A DNA stretch of 64,000 nt from Lithospermum erythrorhizon (lineage: Eukaryota; Streptophyta; Magnoliopsida; Boraginales; Boraginaceae): contig JADFUC010000852.1 of NCBI GenBank assembly GCA_019722365.1, forward strand, positions 186,001 to 250,000, given 5' to 3'. The position numbers were made by a program, and so were the translations under genes. The notes beneath the pieces were generated by a model, which saw only the letters and a list, made by a program, of their open reading frames with translations, had not been told where the DNA came from and searched no databases. Below, one piece after another: positions 44,671 through 58,500 of the stretch. Position 1 is the stretch's first letter, and every line of letters starts with the position of its first letter.

Positions 44671-45910
44671 GGCCCGCCTTGAACGGTCAGGCCCGTTAAG
44701 GGGTGCCCCGGGCCCTGTCGGTTCGAGCCCCTTTTAAAAAGGGCTAATGGGCCTTAACGTGGTCTGGTTTAATACCCAAGCGGTACCACGTTTGAAATCC
44801 ACCATAATAATAATGCATTCGACCATTTTATGATTGCGTGAATGCCAGATTAGTTTTAAACGATTGCAGCGTGTATGTTAAACCAACGGCTAGTTTTTGT
44901 AACGTCTATATTGTAATAACGACTGCTTGTATGAATAAGCGTGGTGAGTCGATCGAGGTACCACGTTGATTTAGAAGGACTAAATGGGAAGAGCCAATCA
45001 TTAATTAGTAGGGAAGTGTAACATGTGGACGGTATTGCGGTCTAAATGGGAGGTGTTTGAACATTTAGCGGATGTTCAAGATAAGGTGTGGAGGTTCATA
45101 TTTAACTGCTGAATGTGGATGGGTATCTGCACTTTGTTGGCAGCAGCGATGAAGCGGCGAGCACAGGAAGCGGGGTCTTCCTCGTTCCAGGATCATCAGA
45201 TGAACTATGTCGATGTTGGGAATCAGTGCCTTGACATGTTAAAGCTGCTTGAATACTTGAGCATCGAGGATTGATATGGGGCGACTAAGGTTCTTGACGA
45301 GGGCGTATGAATGTGGAAGCGGGAGGGTGAGGGTAGGCCGAGGGCAAATGCGGTTCAATTTAACATGTTTCCATGAATAATGTGCTTGAATATTGATTAT
45401 ATTCGTGTTGTAAACAATTTAAGTTTTTATGTTATGCAGTTACTTATTTTGTAATTTCGGATATTAATATGTTTGATTTCGCATTTGATTTCACTTTAGA
45501 ATTGTTCTTAATGTGGTATCATTTGTTTTAAATTGAACACTATTCTATTTCAAATGAACACTGCTGCATTTTGGGTATTATCATTGGTACATTAATTATA
45601 TGAGTCTGGCGTTAATCTGAAATAATATAAATAGGTTATTGTTATTAGTGGTAGTTTAGTTAATAAGGCAGGGCCTCGAACCGGGCCGGACCGAACACCA
45701 CGAATATTGGATGGGCTCGAACCAGACTGGAAGCGGACCCAAACCCCTCGACAGTTAGTCCCACTTGATAGTGGGCCGAGACTGAGACGACTTGAAGCAA
45801 GGCTAGGTTAGATAGCGAATGTCTAGTCCGTAATATGGCCCGCTAACTGGGCAGATGATCAAAATGTTTGGGCCCAATAAACACACTTCCTCGTCATAAC
45901 CCAACTCCGC
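44640..45910. mobile_element. Possible hAT-type non-autonomous element with GC-rich ends
   Basis: Two GC-rich clusters of GGCCCG/CGGGCC words stand out from AT-rich DNA: 44640-44760 (CGGGCCGGGTAACATG, GGGGTGCCCCGGGCCCTG) and 45665-45880 (CAGGGCCTCGAACCGGGCCG, ATGGGCTCGAACC). CAGGGCC ends occur in opposite orientations but point away from each other, so a simple single element between them is not demonstrated. The 0.9 kb between them carries no recognisable transposase. The pattern of GGCCCG subterminal repeats is common in plant hAT elements. Confidence 0.35.
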
Positions 45911-46566
45911 TAGAAACATAGAAATTATTTCCATTACAAAGCTAAGACCAATCGATTATCTTAGAAGATTTTTACTAATCTAAATAGTCAAACATAGATT
46001 GATCAAATGTTAAAAATAAACCTTCAAGTTAATTTAAAATAAAGATAGTATTTAGTTGAAAGTGGTGTCCATCTTATTTTCCATATTTAAATATAAAAAA
46101 GGTGCGAGAGGTTCGATTCGAAGTTTGATTGGAGCATTCGAATATTAATGATAAAATGAAAACAAATTATTAAAAAAATTATAAATTGATGTGGTTGAGC
46201 CGAATCGAGGTCTTCGATTCGGGTAGAACCTGAGAGATTCGAGAGCTCGTCGAAATTTTCGAGCCTAATGGAGCTTGCATCATGAACTCATTTTATTCAC
46301 GAGTGAGCTTTACTCCGAAGCAAATTTCACCTCATCATTTTCATTTTCTAATATTCTCCTCTAGGTGGTCCTCCATTAAAGCCACATTATAGTACCTCGT
46401 GCTTCCTTAGTCGTACCTCCATTCCTAAAAGTACACTCATTAAAACTCAGAGTACCTCTCTCTCTAGATCCACAATTTCTTCAACAATTTTGACATTTTC
46501 CAGTTAATTCAAAGTTATTTATTCCAGTTTTGTGTATTTTTTGTGGAATTTTGGAAACAACTGCAA
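45911..46566 (+). promoter_or_regulatory. Upstream region of the PIROGI gene
   Basis: Bases 46060-46310 contain another cluster of TTCGAGG/GATTCGAG words that look transposon-derived. The last 200 bases before the ATG at 46567 are pyrimidine-rich (CTCTCTCTCTAG) and probably contain the 5'UTR. No clear TATA box was found. Confidence 0.4.
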
Positions 46567-49500
46567 ATGGCTGTTCCAGTTGAAGAAGCCATTGCTGCAC
46601 TATCAACATTCTCATTAGAGGTAACAATAATAAAATATTTATATACTTTCTAAGTTTAATTTTGCTTAATGACTTGATTTAACTTCAATAATATTTGTGA
46701 TATTGTGGGGGGTTTAGGATGATCAAGCTGATGCTCAAGGGACGGGGTTTTGTGTTTCTTCTGAACCTGGAGCTACCATTAGTCAATTAATTTATCCTAC
46801 TTATGCATAACTATCTATTATTCTTAAATTATATGTTAAAAACTATATGAAATAATATTAGCTTTTAAACTATTTTAAGATCTAATTTTAGTGATATAAA
46901 TTTTATATTTATTAAAATAATGATTGTACCAAGAATGAACGCTCAAAGCTTCAACCTTACATACGGTAAAACCGTTAGTGAGTAGTATCATAGTATAATA
47001 CAACAATATATAATTATATATTATATACTTCCTTTGTCCCAAAAAGATTGTCCAGTTTGATTTTCAGTAGTCAAAATTAAGAAATTAAGAAAGTTTGTAG
47101 TCATAATTGACGCAAGTCGCTTAGCCACATATCTATGGTGTAATAGAAAGCAAACATCATAGTCCTTTGTCTCAATTTATATGATTGTTTAGAAGAAAAG
47201 TACTTTATTAAGAAAATCATTGATTGTTCATTTATAATGAGAACATAATATTTTTTTCTCGATGATCCCTTAAATTGAAATGGAGGGAGTATTTAATATC
47301 GTAGAAACAAAAAAGAAGAGTATTTTTCTCCTAACCAGATTTGATCAATGGCGTACTACTAAGTGTAGAACGAAGTTCTAAACCACAGAATTGAAATTTT
47401 AATGGTGACACAGGAGGCCATGTGGTTCCACACTAGGTTGACACGGATAACTTTGATTTGAATCGAAATTTTCATGTTAATACGTAGTAATAATTATGTT
47501 GAAAATACTATTTTATGATATACTGTTCACCAAATATTATACAAATTAATACACAAATATTGGAGTCCAAAAAATAAGAAGTCGATGTTCAAGGTTCAAA
47601 ACTGGACAATCTTTTTGGGATGGAGGGAGTACATTACATATATATTATATATATTTTCAGTTAAAATAATTCTGATTTAGTATTTTTTTTAAATGTATAA
47701 TTGAATGTTGAATGTTAACTGTGATGTAGAGTATGCGGATGTTTCGGCGTATCGATTATCATTATCGGAAGACACTAAAGCTCTTAATCAGCTGGTATGT
47801 ATGTGCATTTATAGAATAATTAGACAGATTAGCTACAAGATGTTTTGATAAAATATAACTATTTGAAAGAATGAAGTGAAAAGATTTATGCAACTTATTG
47901 AGCTTGTATATTTATTTGGAATTATGGTTATTTGGTAATAAAGACTAAAGAGCTTATTTGCAGAACGTGCTTATACAAGAAGGGAAGGAAATGGCGTCAG
48001 TGCTCTATACTTATCGAAGTTGTGTTAAAGCGCTGCCACAGGTGAATTTTGAAACTTTTAAAAATGTTATGTTTTGTTTACTATATATATTCGACATGTT
48101 TTTAATAAAATTACTTTTATATCAATTATAAACTATACGATAAACAGAATTGACCAGTGAAGGTAATACCTTTGTTGAATCAGATTTTAGATCAATTGAT
48201 AAACAAAATTGACATGCCCAACACGAGCATATTAAAATGCAATACAATTTGTCCTTGTGATGACGATACAGTCGACAACATATCATCTGAATGTAGTGAT
48301 TGGCTGAACTTGTGACTTGATGTATGTATACATAGAACTGAAAATACACTCTATAGTAGTCAAATAATTTCAAGTAGTCAAACTATACTCTATATCCTCT
48401 GGTTTCTGCTACTTATCAATTTTTTTTGCGAGTGTTTTAATGGTCAAGAAGATCATTCTATTGATTTAATAACAAATGTTGCAGCTTCCAGACACTATGA
48501 AGCAAAGCCAGGCAGATCTGTACCTCGAAACATACCAAGTTTTAGATCTGGAGATGAGCCGTCTACGTGAAATTCAGAGGTGGCAAGCATCAGCTTCCTC
48601 TAAGGTATAAATAATGAACTGGGAAGCCCATCTCATCTTCATCATGCAAGTTATTTTTTTAAAACCTCGTTTGAATATAACTGGAGATTCTGTGGTTGCA
48701 GTTAGCTGCTGATATGCAAAGATTTTCTAGGCCTGAAAGACGCATAAATGGTCCTACTATTACTCATCTCTGGTGGTCTTTTGTCCCCTTTCTGAATCCT
48801 CTTTGAATTTCCTTATTTTCCAGGATAAATAAATTTGAAATGATACCAACATTGGCTCAGACATATTAATTTATGAGAATGTTTGATGATCATCATATCG
48901 ATAGGACAAATTAAATAAAAGGATGTGAATCGCTTATAAATACAATGGAAAACCATAATTCCTGCCTTAGATCAAAGTTTTAATATTTTTTTTCCTGCAC
49001 TCCTGCCTAATCTCTTCAAATTAACAAGATCTCAGTATGAACATTTATCTTGTCTCATCCTAGATTGTTTTGATTGACTTTCGATAGTTCATACACATTT
49101 TAGGTTATAAAATGTATGCCGATCCTCCATAGATTCGTGTATATGTCCATAACTATTTTTAAGTAGTTGGTGTTTTACTTCTACCATTTACAATATTAAT
49201 TTATTTAATTTCTCACAGAAATATGTGTTTCAATGCGATTGGCATGTTCCACTTGTCTGTGACGTATATACTATATATCTCATTTCATAACACTTTGCAG
49301 GTCAATGCTGAAGCTACTTGATGTATTAGTACAACTTGACCACCTTAAAAATGCGAAGGCTAGCATTCCTAATGACTTTTCGTGGTATAAGAGGTGGGTC
49401 AGAAAATTGACAAAATGTATCATTACTCAAAGTTCTGCTAATAGCTTCAGTTCGCTTTTACAGTCCCTTTATGATCTTTTATTTGGATATTGACAGTTGT

Positions 49501-52500
49501 TTTACCTGCACTCGTACTTTACCTCATGTTATACCTCTGCACTTATATGTCACAATTTATATTCTTTATATGTTTGTGGAGTTTCATTCCAACATGTAAA
49601 TTTTCTCGTTAAGCAGAGTAATAGGCTAATAGCTACACTTTGAATTATTATATTTATTCATTAGGACATTTACCCAAGTAAGCATTCAATGGCAAGATAC
49701 TGACACGATGAGGGAAGAGTTAGATGATCTACAGGTGTGGTTCAATTTTTATCTCGTCATGGATGTGCAGAAATTTTATCTCATCTACATTTTATTTTAG
49801 TGAGCTGATTTATGTTGATAGTGTACTTGATCCCTGACTAGGCTGGGTTTCCTATATCTTATAATGCAGATCTTTTTGAGCTCAAGGTGGGCCATATTGT
49901 TGAACTTGCATGTTGAGATGTTTCGAGTAAACAAGTATCCTTTTAGAATATTCTGTGGACTGTAAAAGTTCTAATTTCGGGTAGAGTCCTACTTTTGTAA
50001 AATAGACATGGTAATCATTACAGGGGACACAATTAGTTTTTGTTATCTGACTTATAGTACTTTTATGGCTGTGGGTGTTCGAAGTTGTATCTTAGGAAGG
50101 AAAAGTAAATTGTTATGATAAAATTGCTCTGTCTGTCAATTGGGAATACAAAGGAATCATATGGCTAGAGGAAATAGTTGAGTCTCTTTATGTTTGTTGT
50201 TAGCTGATGCCACATGTTTTTACCCATAAACACCTTAACAAAAGTATAGTGTTGAAGATATTCTCCAGATTCTCATAGTGTTCGCCGTGGAGTCATTGGA
50301 ATTGAACTTTGCTCTTCTACATCCAGAACGACACATTCTTCTCCGTGTCTTACCTGTTCTTGTTATCCTGGCTGCATCATCAGAGAAAGATAGCGAGTCA
50401 CTTTACAAAAGGGTCAAAATCAACAGGCTGATTAATATATTCAAGGTGCAAAGTACAGCATCTCAGTCATATATCTAAATCAATTATTTTCTTTTTATCA
50501 AGCTATTATTGAAAGGTGCCCCAAAACTAATAGCCAATCTCTTAAATATTTTCTATGGTGGATGTTCTTACATACTTTCTTCTTTTTGTAGAATGATCCA
50601 GTTATCCCTGCATTCCCAGATCTTCATCTTTCTCCAGCAGCAATTCTAAAGGAATTAACTTCATACTTCCCAAAATTCGCTGCTCAAACTCGTCTGCTCT
50701 CTCTTCCAACACCCCATGAGCTGCCACCACGTGAGGCCCAAGATTACCAGAGGTGAATTTAGTTATTGACTAACTTGTGATTTTGGCAGCAAGTTTCACG
50801 TTTCAGCAAGATATACCATCTCCTTGAACCAAGTTATTGAATACTCTTGTTGTCTTGCTTATGTGAAGTCCATCAATGATATCTGTTTAGAAAAAAGTGG
50901 GGAAGCTTTCTAAGTAATTTGGCAATGGCTTTCTAGAAATGTATAGATGGCGAAGTGTCTTCACTGTTATATTTGTTCAATTTGATTATGGATGTTGTGC
51001 ATGCTAAACAGGGTGTTTCCAACTATATGATACATGCATATTGGGTACTATTACATTTGGTTTTTAAGTAGACATGTGATTGACTTGAATCACTTGAGCA
51101 AGGATGGCTTACTTTAGGGCAATTCACATTTGTTGGTTGTGGCTTGTAGAATTATACCTGAGTGTTGGCTAGCTACTGTGCTGAATTGGCTTGTGGTGTC
51201 TTCCTTATTCGTCATTTTTTCCCAAATTCTGTTTCCAAAGTCCCATGCTGCAGCAATGTCTGAGTCGATTAATTCCTTGACTTAGTGCACTTACCAGAGA
51301 CATTATTTAGTTGTCAACCACATAGGCACGATTCGGGCGGAACATGATGACTTCACAGTACGTTTTGCTTCAGCGTTAAATCAGGTACTTCTCTATTTTG
51401 TCTCAGCATCATGTGTAATCTGTGTTGCTGAAATCTATAGGTGAACACATTGCAGAAGTTCTTTATGTTCTTCTTAGTTCTTACTACCGACGCTGTACCC
51501 ATATGGCAGACCCCACTTAATGGGACTACGCTCAGTTTTTTTTTACATTCTTCTTGCTACAAAATATGAAATGTGATGGCTCACAGGTGTTCACAGCTCT
51601 TGACGTTTCATTTTATTGAGTGTGTATTCTTTGGTTGAAGTCTCTTACAAATTTACTATTGCCAGTAAATTAGTTCCACTGCTAGTAACACTTTAGAATT
51701 GATTTTGATCTTACCATGTTTTGCATGCCATGTAACAGCCTGGCTAACTTTCCAGTTTAATTGCTTCAGGAACATAAAACATATATAATATGTGTGGTCT
51801 TCTTTCTCCCCTTTGCAGCTCTTACTAACAAGATCAGTGGAAGGTGCTGATGTTGAATGGGTAAAGGAAGTAAAAGGAAATGTCTATGATATGGTTGTTG
51901 AAGGTTTCCAATTCTTAAGCAGATGGTCAGCACGTATCTGGGAGCAAAGTGCATGGAAATTTTCTCGTCCATGCAAGGATCCCGAAACAAGTGATAACTC
52001 ATCATCGATTTCTGACTATGAAAAGGTCCTAACAAGTTTTTGAAGTCTTTAGTTATCTCATATTCTTGTCATCTTTCTCTTCATATTGCTTCCTGACTTA
52101 AGAATGTACTCTATGTACATTTGCCTTCTGTTCTTTTGCCTAGTAGAGTGTCCCTTAAAAAGATTATCCTGAGAAACAAACATTTATATTAATGTGACAT
52201 CTAAATAATATAGTCCTCCTTCAATCCTTATGAGTGAAGCTTTATATCGTTAAGAGTCTTTTAGGTGGTTAGATACAATTATACTGATGAGGAAAGGAAA
52301 GCTCTAGTAGAGCTCATCAGCTATGTGAAGAGCATGGGATCGATAATGCTGAAAGTTGACACATTAGTAGCTGATGCATTATGGGAAACTATTCACGCCG
52401 AGGTCCAAGAGTTTGTACAAAATACATTGGCAGCTATGCTGCGGACTACCTTCCGTAAGAAGAAGGATCTATCAAGGTTGGTTCTCGTTCCTCCCCCCCT

Positions 52501-55500
52501 CTCTGTTATATACATCATAAATATGTTTTCTTTTAATATTACATGTTTGACGGTTTGTTTACTAAGCTCCTTCAGATTCTTTTAATCAATAGCTAAATCC
52601 TTGTTTTCACTTTCAGAATTCTCTCTGATATGAGGACTCTTTCAGCTGACTGGATGGCCAATACCAGTAAGCCTGAATCTGATGTTCAATCATTCCAGCA
52701 TGGTGGAGAAGAAAGTAGAGGAACTTTCTTTTATCCCAGGCCTGTAGCCCCTACTGCTGCACAGGTTATATATATATATATATATTGTGGACTATATGAA
52801 GATAAAATATCTTAGTTTAAATTCGCTTCAGATTAATTATGAATTAACTAGACCTCTTTAAACAAGTTTCAGTTGGCAATTAAATTCTCCCATTTATATA
52901 TGCATTCTTTTATATTTCACGATAATGCATAACATCTTACAAGTTTGGGTGTCAGGATATTCCTTGGTGTACATACAGAGAGAAAGAAATTGAAGAATGA
53001 AAATCTCTATCAAGAAAAGCGACGCACCCCATCAAATTAATTCAGAAATTTTTAAAAACCATGATATCATTTAATATTTATTATATAAAACTTGATTGCG
53101 TGACCATCCTATTCAAGTTGTGCCACTCAATGGAGTAGTTTAATATATCAAACTGATGTAGAAATTGTTAAAACCCATTATATCTTGTAACATTTAATAT
53201 ATAAAGTTTGATTATATGGCCATTGCTTGCAATTCCTGATAAAATTGAAGCAGAAATTGTTAAAACCCATTATATCATGTAAAATTTATATATAAAATTT
53301 GATTAAAACCCATTATATCTTTGTTACAGGTTCATTGCTTGCAATTCCTGATATATGAGGTGGTATCTGGTGGTAACATGAGAAAACCCGGTGGCCTCTT
53401 CGGTAATACAGGGTCTGAGATTCCTGTGAATGACTTGAAACAGCTCGAAGCTTTCTTCTACAAGCTTGGTTTCTTCCTCCATATATTAGACTACACAGGT
53501 ATACCGGATGCACATATTTTGCTTATCAGTTTTTGAGCTTCAACCTGCTCAATTTTCTCATATTAATGAACATTAGCACTCCCCTAAATATTTATGTGCA
53601 TATGAAAGCTCAGAGGTATATCTTCTGGTTTAATTTTGAGATCATAGAATACGATGAAGTGACGAGTCAATGTCATTAAATCTAAATAACCAAAGCCACC
53701 GTATTTATTTTGGATCTTCAAGAAACACAACATGAAAAAACCTGAATGGTTAGTTCATATATAGGTCGAGAACAACTCCCTGCGTCCTGTGGTTTGTACT
53801 TTGCACAAATTGTACTTTGAAATGGTTGTCTGCTTGTGGATGAGTAATCACCAACGGAGATGTTTCATCAATTCCACTTCTATTTCTGATGAAATTCATA
53901 TCTGTGTGATGAGTAATTGTTCTTTTTGTCCTCCATGTTAATGTGGGTGTTCATATAGGGAGTTTTATCCTTAACTGGTTGCTGTGGATTTTTACCTCTG
54001 TTCCATATGTTTTTGTATCAAAATTTTCAAGAGTACATCTAACTTGTAATTTACCTTTCATGCAGCAACTGTGACAACTTTGACAGATGTTGGTTTCTTA
54101 TGGTTCCGTGAATTTTATTTAGAGTCTTCTCGTGTTATTCAGGTAAATTATTTGGTTGATTTGCATATCACACTGTCTTGGGCACATCATCACTGACCCA
54201 GTTGAGCCACACATAAAGGTGTAAGCGAAACCTTCTGCAAGCTTGGGCTCTATTGTGGAGTTTCCTGAGTTCATACACGAGATATTTTAATTGGAGGGGT
54301 TAAATTCTAAAAGCTTAACGATGTTTTTTTATATGGATCCAAAAATTTAGCCTGGTTCTGTAATTCATGATTTTTGGTTTATGAAGGACTCCTAATTTGG
54401 CATTATCTTAACTGTGGAACATCCTACTTTTGTGATTCCTGCATCTTATTTTATCAATGAAAGCGGGAGGTGTGTGTGTGTTGGGGGGGTAACAATTGAC
54501 TGAGCTACTCTCTGCTTTCATTATTGAATTTGAATGTATTCTGTCTCTGCGTTCCTATCAATGTGGAGGACTGATTATGGTTAATTTTCCTGTTAGTACT
54601 TGTATATATATTATTTGGGCTGGGGAAGCATAAGGGCCTACTTTTTAAGTAATGATTACTTTTTAAAGGGAGGTGGGTAGATATGGGAAATGATTAATTA
54701 TGTATGCGAATAGGTGGTCTTTTAATTATGAATAGAGGGACTACGATTAAGGTTATCTAATTCTTCCTCAGAATTTATTGTATTTGAACCATTTGTATTC
54801 ATTTATTATTCCAGACCATAATTTTCAATGAGATTATTGAAGCTCCTATATTTAACTGCCCTAAATACACTGCAAAATGTTGTGATATTAGTCTTCATGT
54901 AAATATCATGTTCTTATCATCAAAGAGTTATCCTTTTATGCAGTTTCCTATTGATTGCTCCCTTCCGTGGATGTTGGTGGATCATGTGATTGAGTCCCAG
55001 AGTGCTGGTCTTCTTGAGAGTACCTTAATGCCATTTGATATCTACAATGATGCAGCTCAGCATGCATTAGTGGTCCTTAAGCAGCGCTTCCTTTATGATG
55101 AAATTGAAGCTGAGGTAATAACTTGATGATGCATTACGGAACACTCTGAATTAATTGTAACTGCACATGCCTCAGTGTTCACATGCGCATATGATTTTAC
55201 AAGTTAAGAAAGATTGATTGGTATTGTCGCTACAAGAAGGTTTCTTATACTACCTACATCCCACATATAAGGCCCCTTTTCCTTTTTTGGAAATTCCATA
55301 ATTGGTTCCCTTATTACCAAATTAGGTAAGAAAAAGTGGAGGGAAACTAACTTTTTTTTTGTGGAGGGAAACTTATGTTTGTGAGATTAATTCAATTTTT
55401 TCTTAAAGTTTGGGAAAATTTAAATGGGCCTTAGAAAATGGGATGGAGGGAATAAATTTTTTGTGGATTTGTACTCATCTTCACTCGTGTAATTTACAGA

Positions 55501-58500
55501 CTGTTTTCTTTTTTCTTACCCTGTGATCTTTGTATTTTGATTACTTTTTAGGTGGATAACTGTTTCGACATATTTGTTTCAAAGTTGTGTGATGCAATCT
55601 TCACTTATTACAAGAGTTGGGCGGCTAGGTATAGTAATAGCCTTCTAATTGCAACCATATCCTTTGACCTATCAGTTCGTGGAAATAGAATACACATAGT
55701 GATTTGTTTATTTATTTTGATTTTCAGTGAACTGCTAGATCCATCGTTCCTTTTTGCTGTTGACATGGGTGAAAAATTTTCCATTCAACCCACAAGATTC
55801 AATGCTTTGTTAAAGATGTCAAGAGTAAAGGTTAGCTGATGATGGTTAAACATTCTGAGCTTCTAGAGTTTGCTGAATAATCGCTGTTCCAAATGTCCAT
55901 ATTTTTCTGCTGGCAATAATGTTGAATTACCATTCTCCGCCTTAAAATTTTTCTAATTTATTTTTATTGTAGCATAAGCCAGCCACTATAGCATCATGAA
56001 GATTGTTTTAGTTGTCCATAGAGCCCAAATCCAGCTCTCTGATTTGGAAGTAAATTTGATTGTAAAATCCCCTGACAAACCTTATAGATATAGTTGAATT
56101 CAGTCTTTGATATAGTTCATACGACTCCTTCAGTTAGGTCATCTTAAATCCTTGGATTCTGCAGTCCCTCAAATTTTTACCCCAGTCCGAAATCCCTCGA
56201 AAATGATTGATTCACAACACCTAATGACCAACAAATGTTATTTCACTCGTGAATGACCATCTTCCTCCATATTGAGCTTGTTGGTTTTCATATTTTGACA
56301 TTGCTCTCATAATTTTATAAAGAGATACTAGTTCCATGGAACCCTACTTGCAACCTGTTTTAAGAGATTATTAATACTGCTGAGTTGTTTAGAGAGATAC
56401 TTTGAGGGGTATTTGTAATTTCTCATCAACTTTACTAGTAACTGGCAACTAAATGATTGGGGTTAATGTGGGAAAGAGCCTGTTTCATAAAGAGGGAGCT
56501 TAGCCAAGATTTTCCCAAAGAACTTATAACTTAGGTTACCCAAATATGGAAAACAAGGCTTCGGGTCCGCGGTCCGCCAAACATTGATTTAATTTCTTGG
56601 AATGGCAGCCATGAGTTGCAAAGGTTTTAAAAGAAACTCAGCCAAACACCCACAAAAGTTCGTCAAATTTGTTTCTATGTGTGGAATATTTCAATTATTT
56701 ATTCTGTTCGTTCTTTTTACACTTCCACTTCTAATGCAGATCTGATTCTCTTATACTGCAAACTGTAAATTATCATGTGGTTCCGACTTCCTTAATAAGC
56801 AATCCATTGTTATATAATCACATATATCTAGTTCTCACCCTTACTAACAAGCAATGTTTTTGTTGCTCGAAAGTTCTTTTGCAACATATCTTACTTTCTT
56901 TCAATTAGATGATTGCTGTGTCATTTTATACAACTACAGCTAAAGGGGCTTCTAAATGTGTAGTTACTTGGAAGGATGATTGACTTGAGAAGCTTGGTTT
57001 CTGAGAGGATGAACAAAATGTTCAGGGATAACATAGAATTTTTGTTTGACCGGTTTGAGTCTCAAGATCTATGTGCTATAGTGGTAAGATCTACTAACTA
57101 TAATTTGTTCCTTCTTGTCTTATCATAGAAGATATTTCCTCTTTAGATGAATTTTGTTGTTTTTAGGAATTGGAAAAGCTCTTGACAGTCTTGCAACATG
57201 CTCATGAATTGTTATCCAAGGATCTTACCATTGATTGTTTTCGTCTGATGCTGAATGAAATGCAAGAGAACATATCACTTGTTTCATATTCTAGCCGGCT
57301 TGCTTCACAGGTTTGTAAATACTTGTCTGCCACATTGACTTCACTGCCCTTCTACTTCCACCCCCCAGACACACAAACACACACACACACGCCACCAAAA
57401 GAAGAAAGTAGTTACCCACATAATTGTAGGGATCTACCCTTTTGTACTTGTAAAATTTTCTTTGATTGCAATTATATCAACCACTACTTCGAATTTATCT
57501 TTCTGAACAAACTATTGAAGTAACAGAGATCAAAGGAATCCTTATTACAGATTAATTTACTCCTTATACCAGAAGAGAGCTCAGATTGCTAGTTTAAATC
57601 ATAAAGAGAGCTGTCATATGCTCATATTCTGACATTCATTGCTACCAGATCACCATCATTCTTTAGAGTTTGCTACTTTGCCGCAAAATAAATAGGCTGG
57701 GAATGGAAGAACTAATGATGAAATTTGATGATTTTACAGATTTGGACGGAGATGCAAAATGATTTCCTGCCGAACTTCATCCTATGTAATACAACTCAAC
57801 GTTTTGTCCGATCTGCAAGAATTCCAGTTGCTCCTGTTCAGAAGCCATCTGTACCCCATGCTAAACCAAACTTCTTTTGCGGAACTGAAGTAAGAAAATG
57901 CAATTAGTTAACAATTGTGTTCCTTAATTTTCTAGTTAGTTTATAGAACCAGATATGCATGAGTTCTTCTAACTTAATCCTTAGATGTTTATTAAAATAA
58001 GAAAAAAAATTACATTGTTCTGTGTGAAGGCAAACCTTTCAAAGGAAGTGGGAAAGGAGCAGTATTTCCAAATTGTTAAGAATCTGGAAAATAATTTCCT
58101 TCTTAAAAATAATTATAGTCAGCCGTTTGTTTTTTTCCTAGTGAAAAAGAAAGGATGTTTAGTTGCTTTGTTTAATTTACCATGCAAACCTTCAGAAGAG
58201 AATTGGAAACTACAGCAATTGAATGTATATTCGAGAAGAAAAAATGGACTTCAGTATGTTTTTTCCTTGTCTGCTATTTGTTAGTACAACGGTCTAAAAG
58301 TACGTTTGAATCTGATGTCTAAATTATATTTGCACTTATGTTCACCTTTTCTTGAATGCGTTATTTTTTTATCTGCCACTCTCCCCTTGGAAAATATATT
58401 GACAAGCCCACAAGCTAACATTTGACTATTAGGTTGATCAACTGATTTCTTCAGTCAGAAACCTGCTCAATCATAATGCTTAATGCAGGATTTAAATCTT

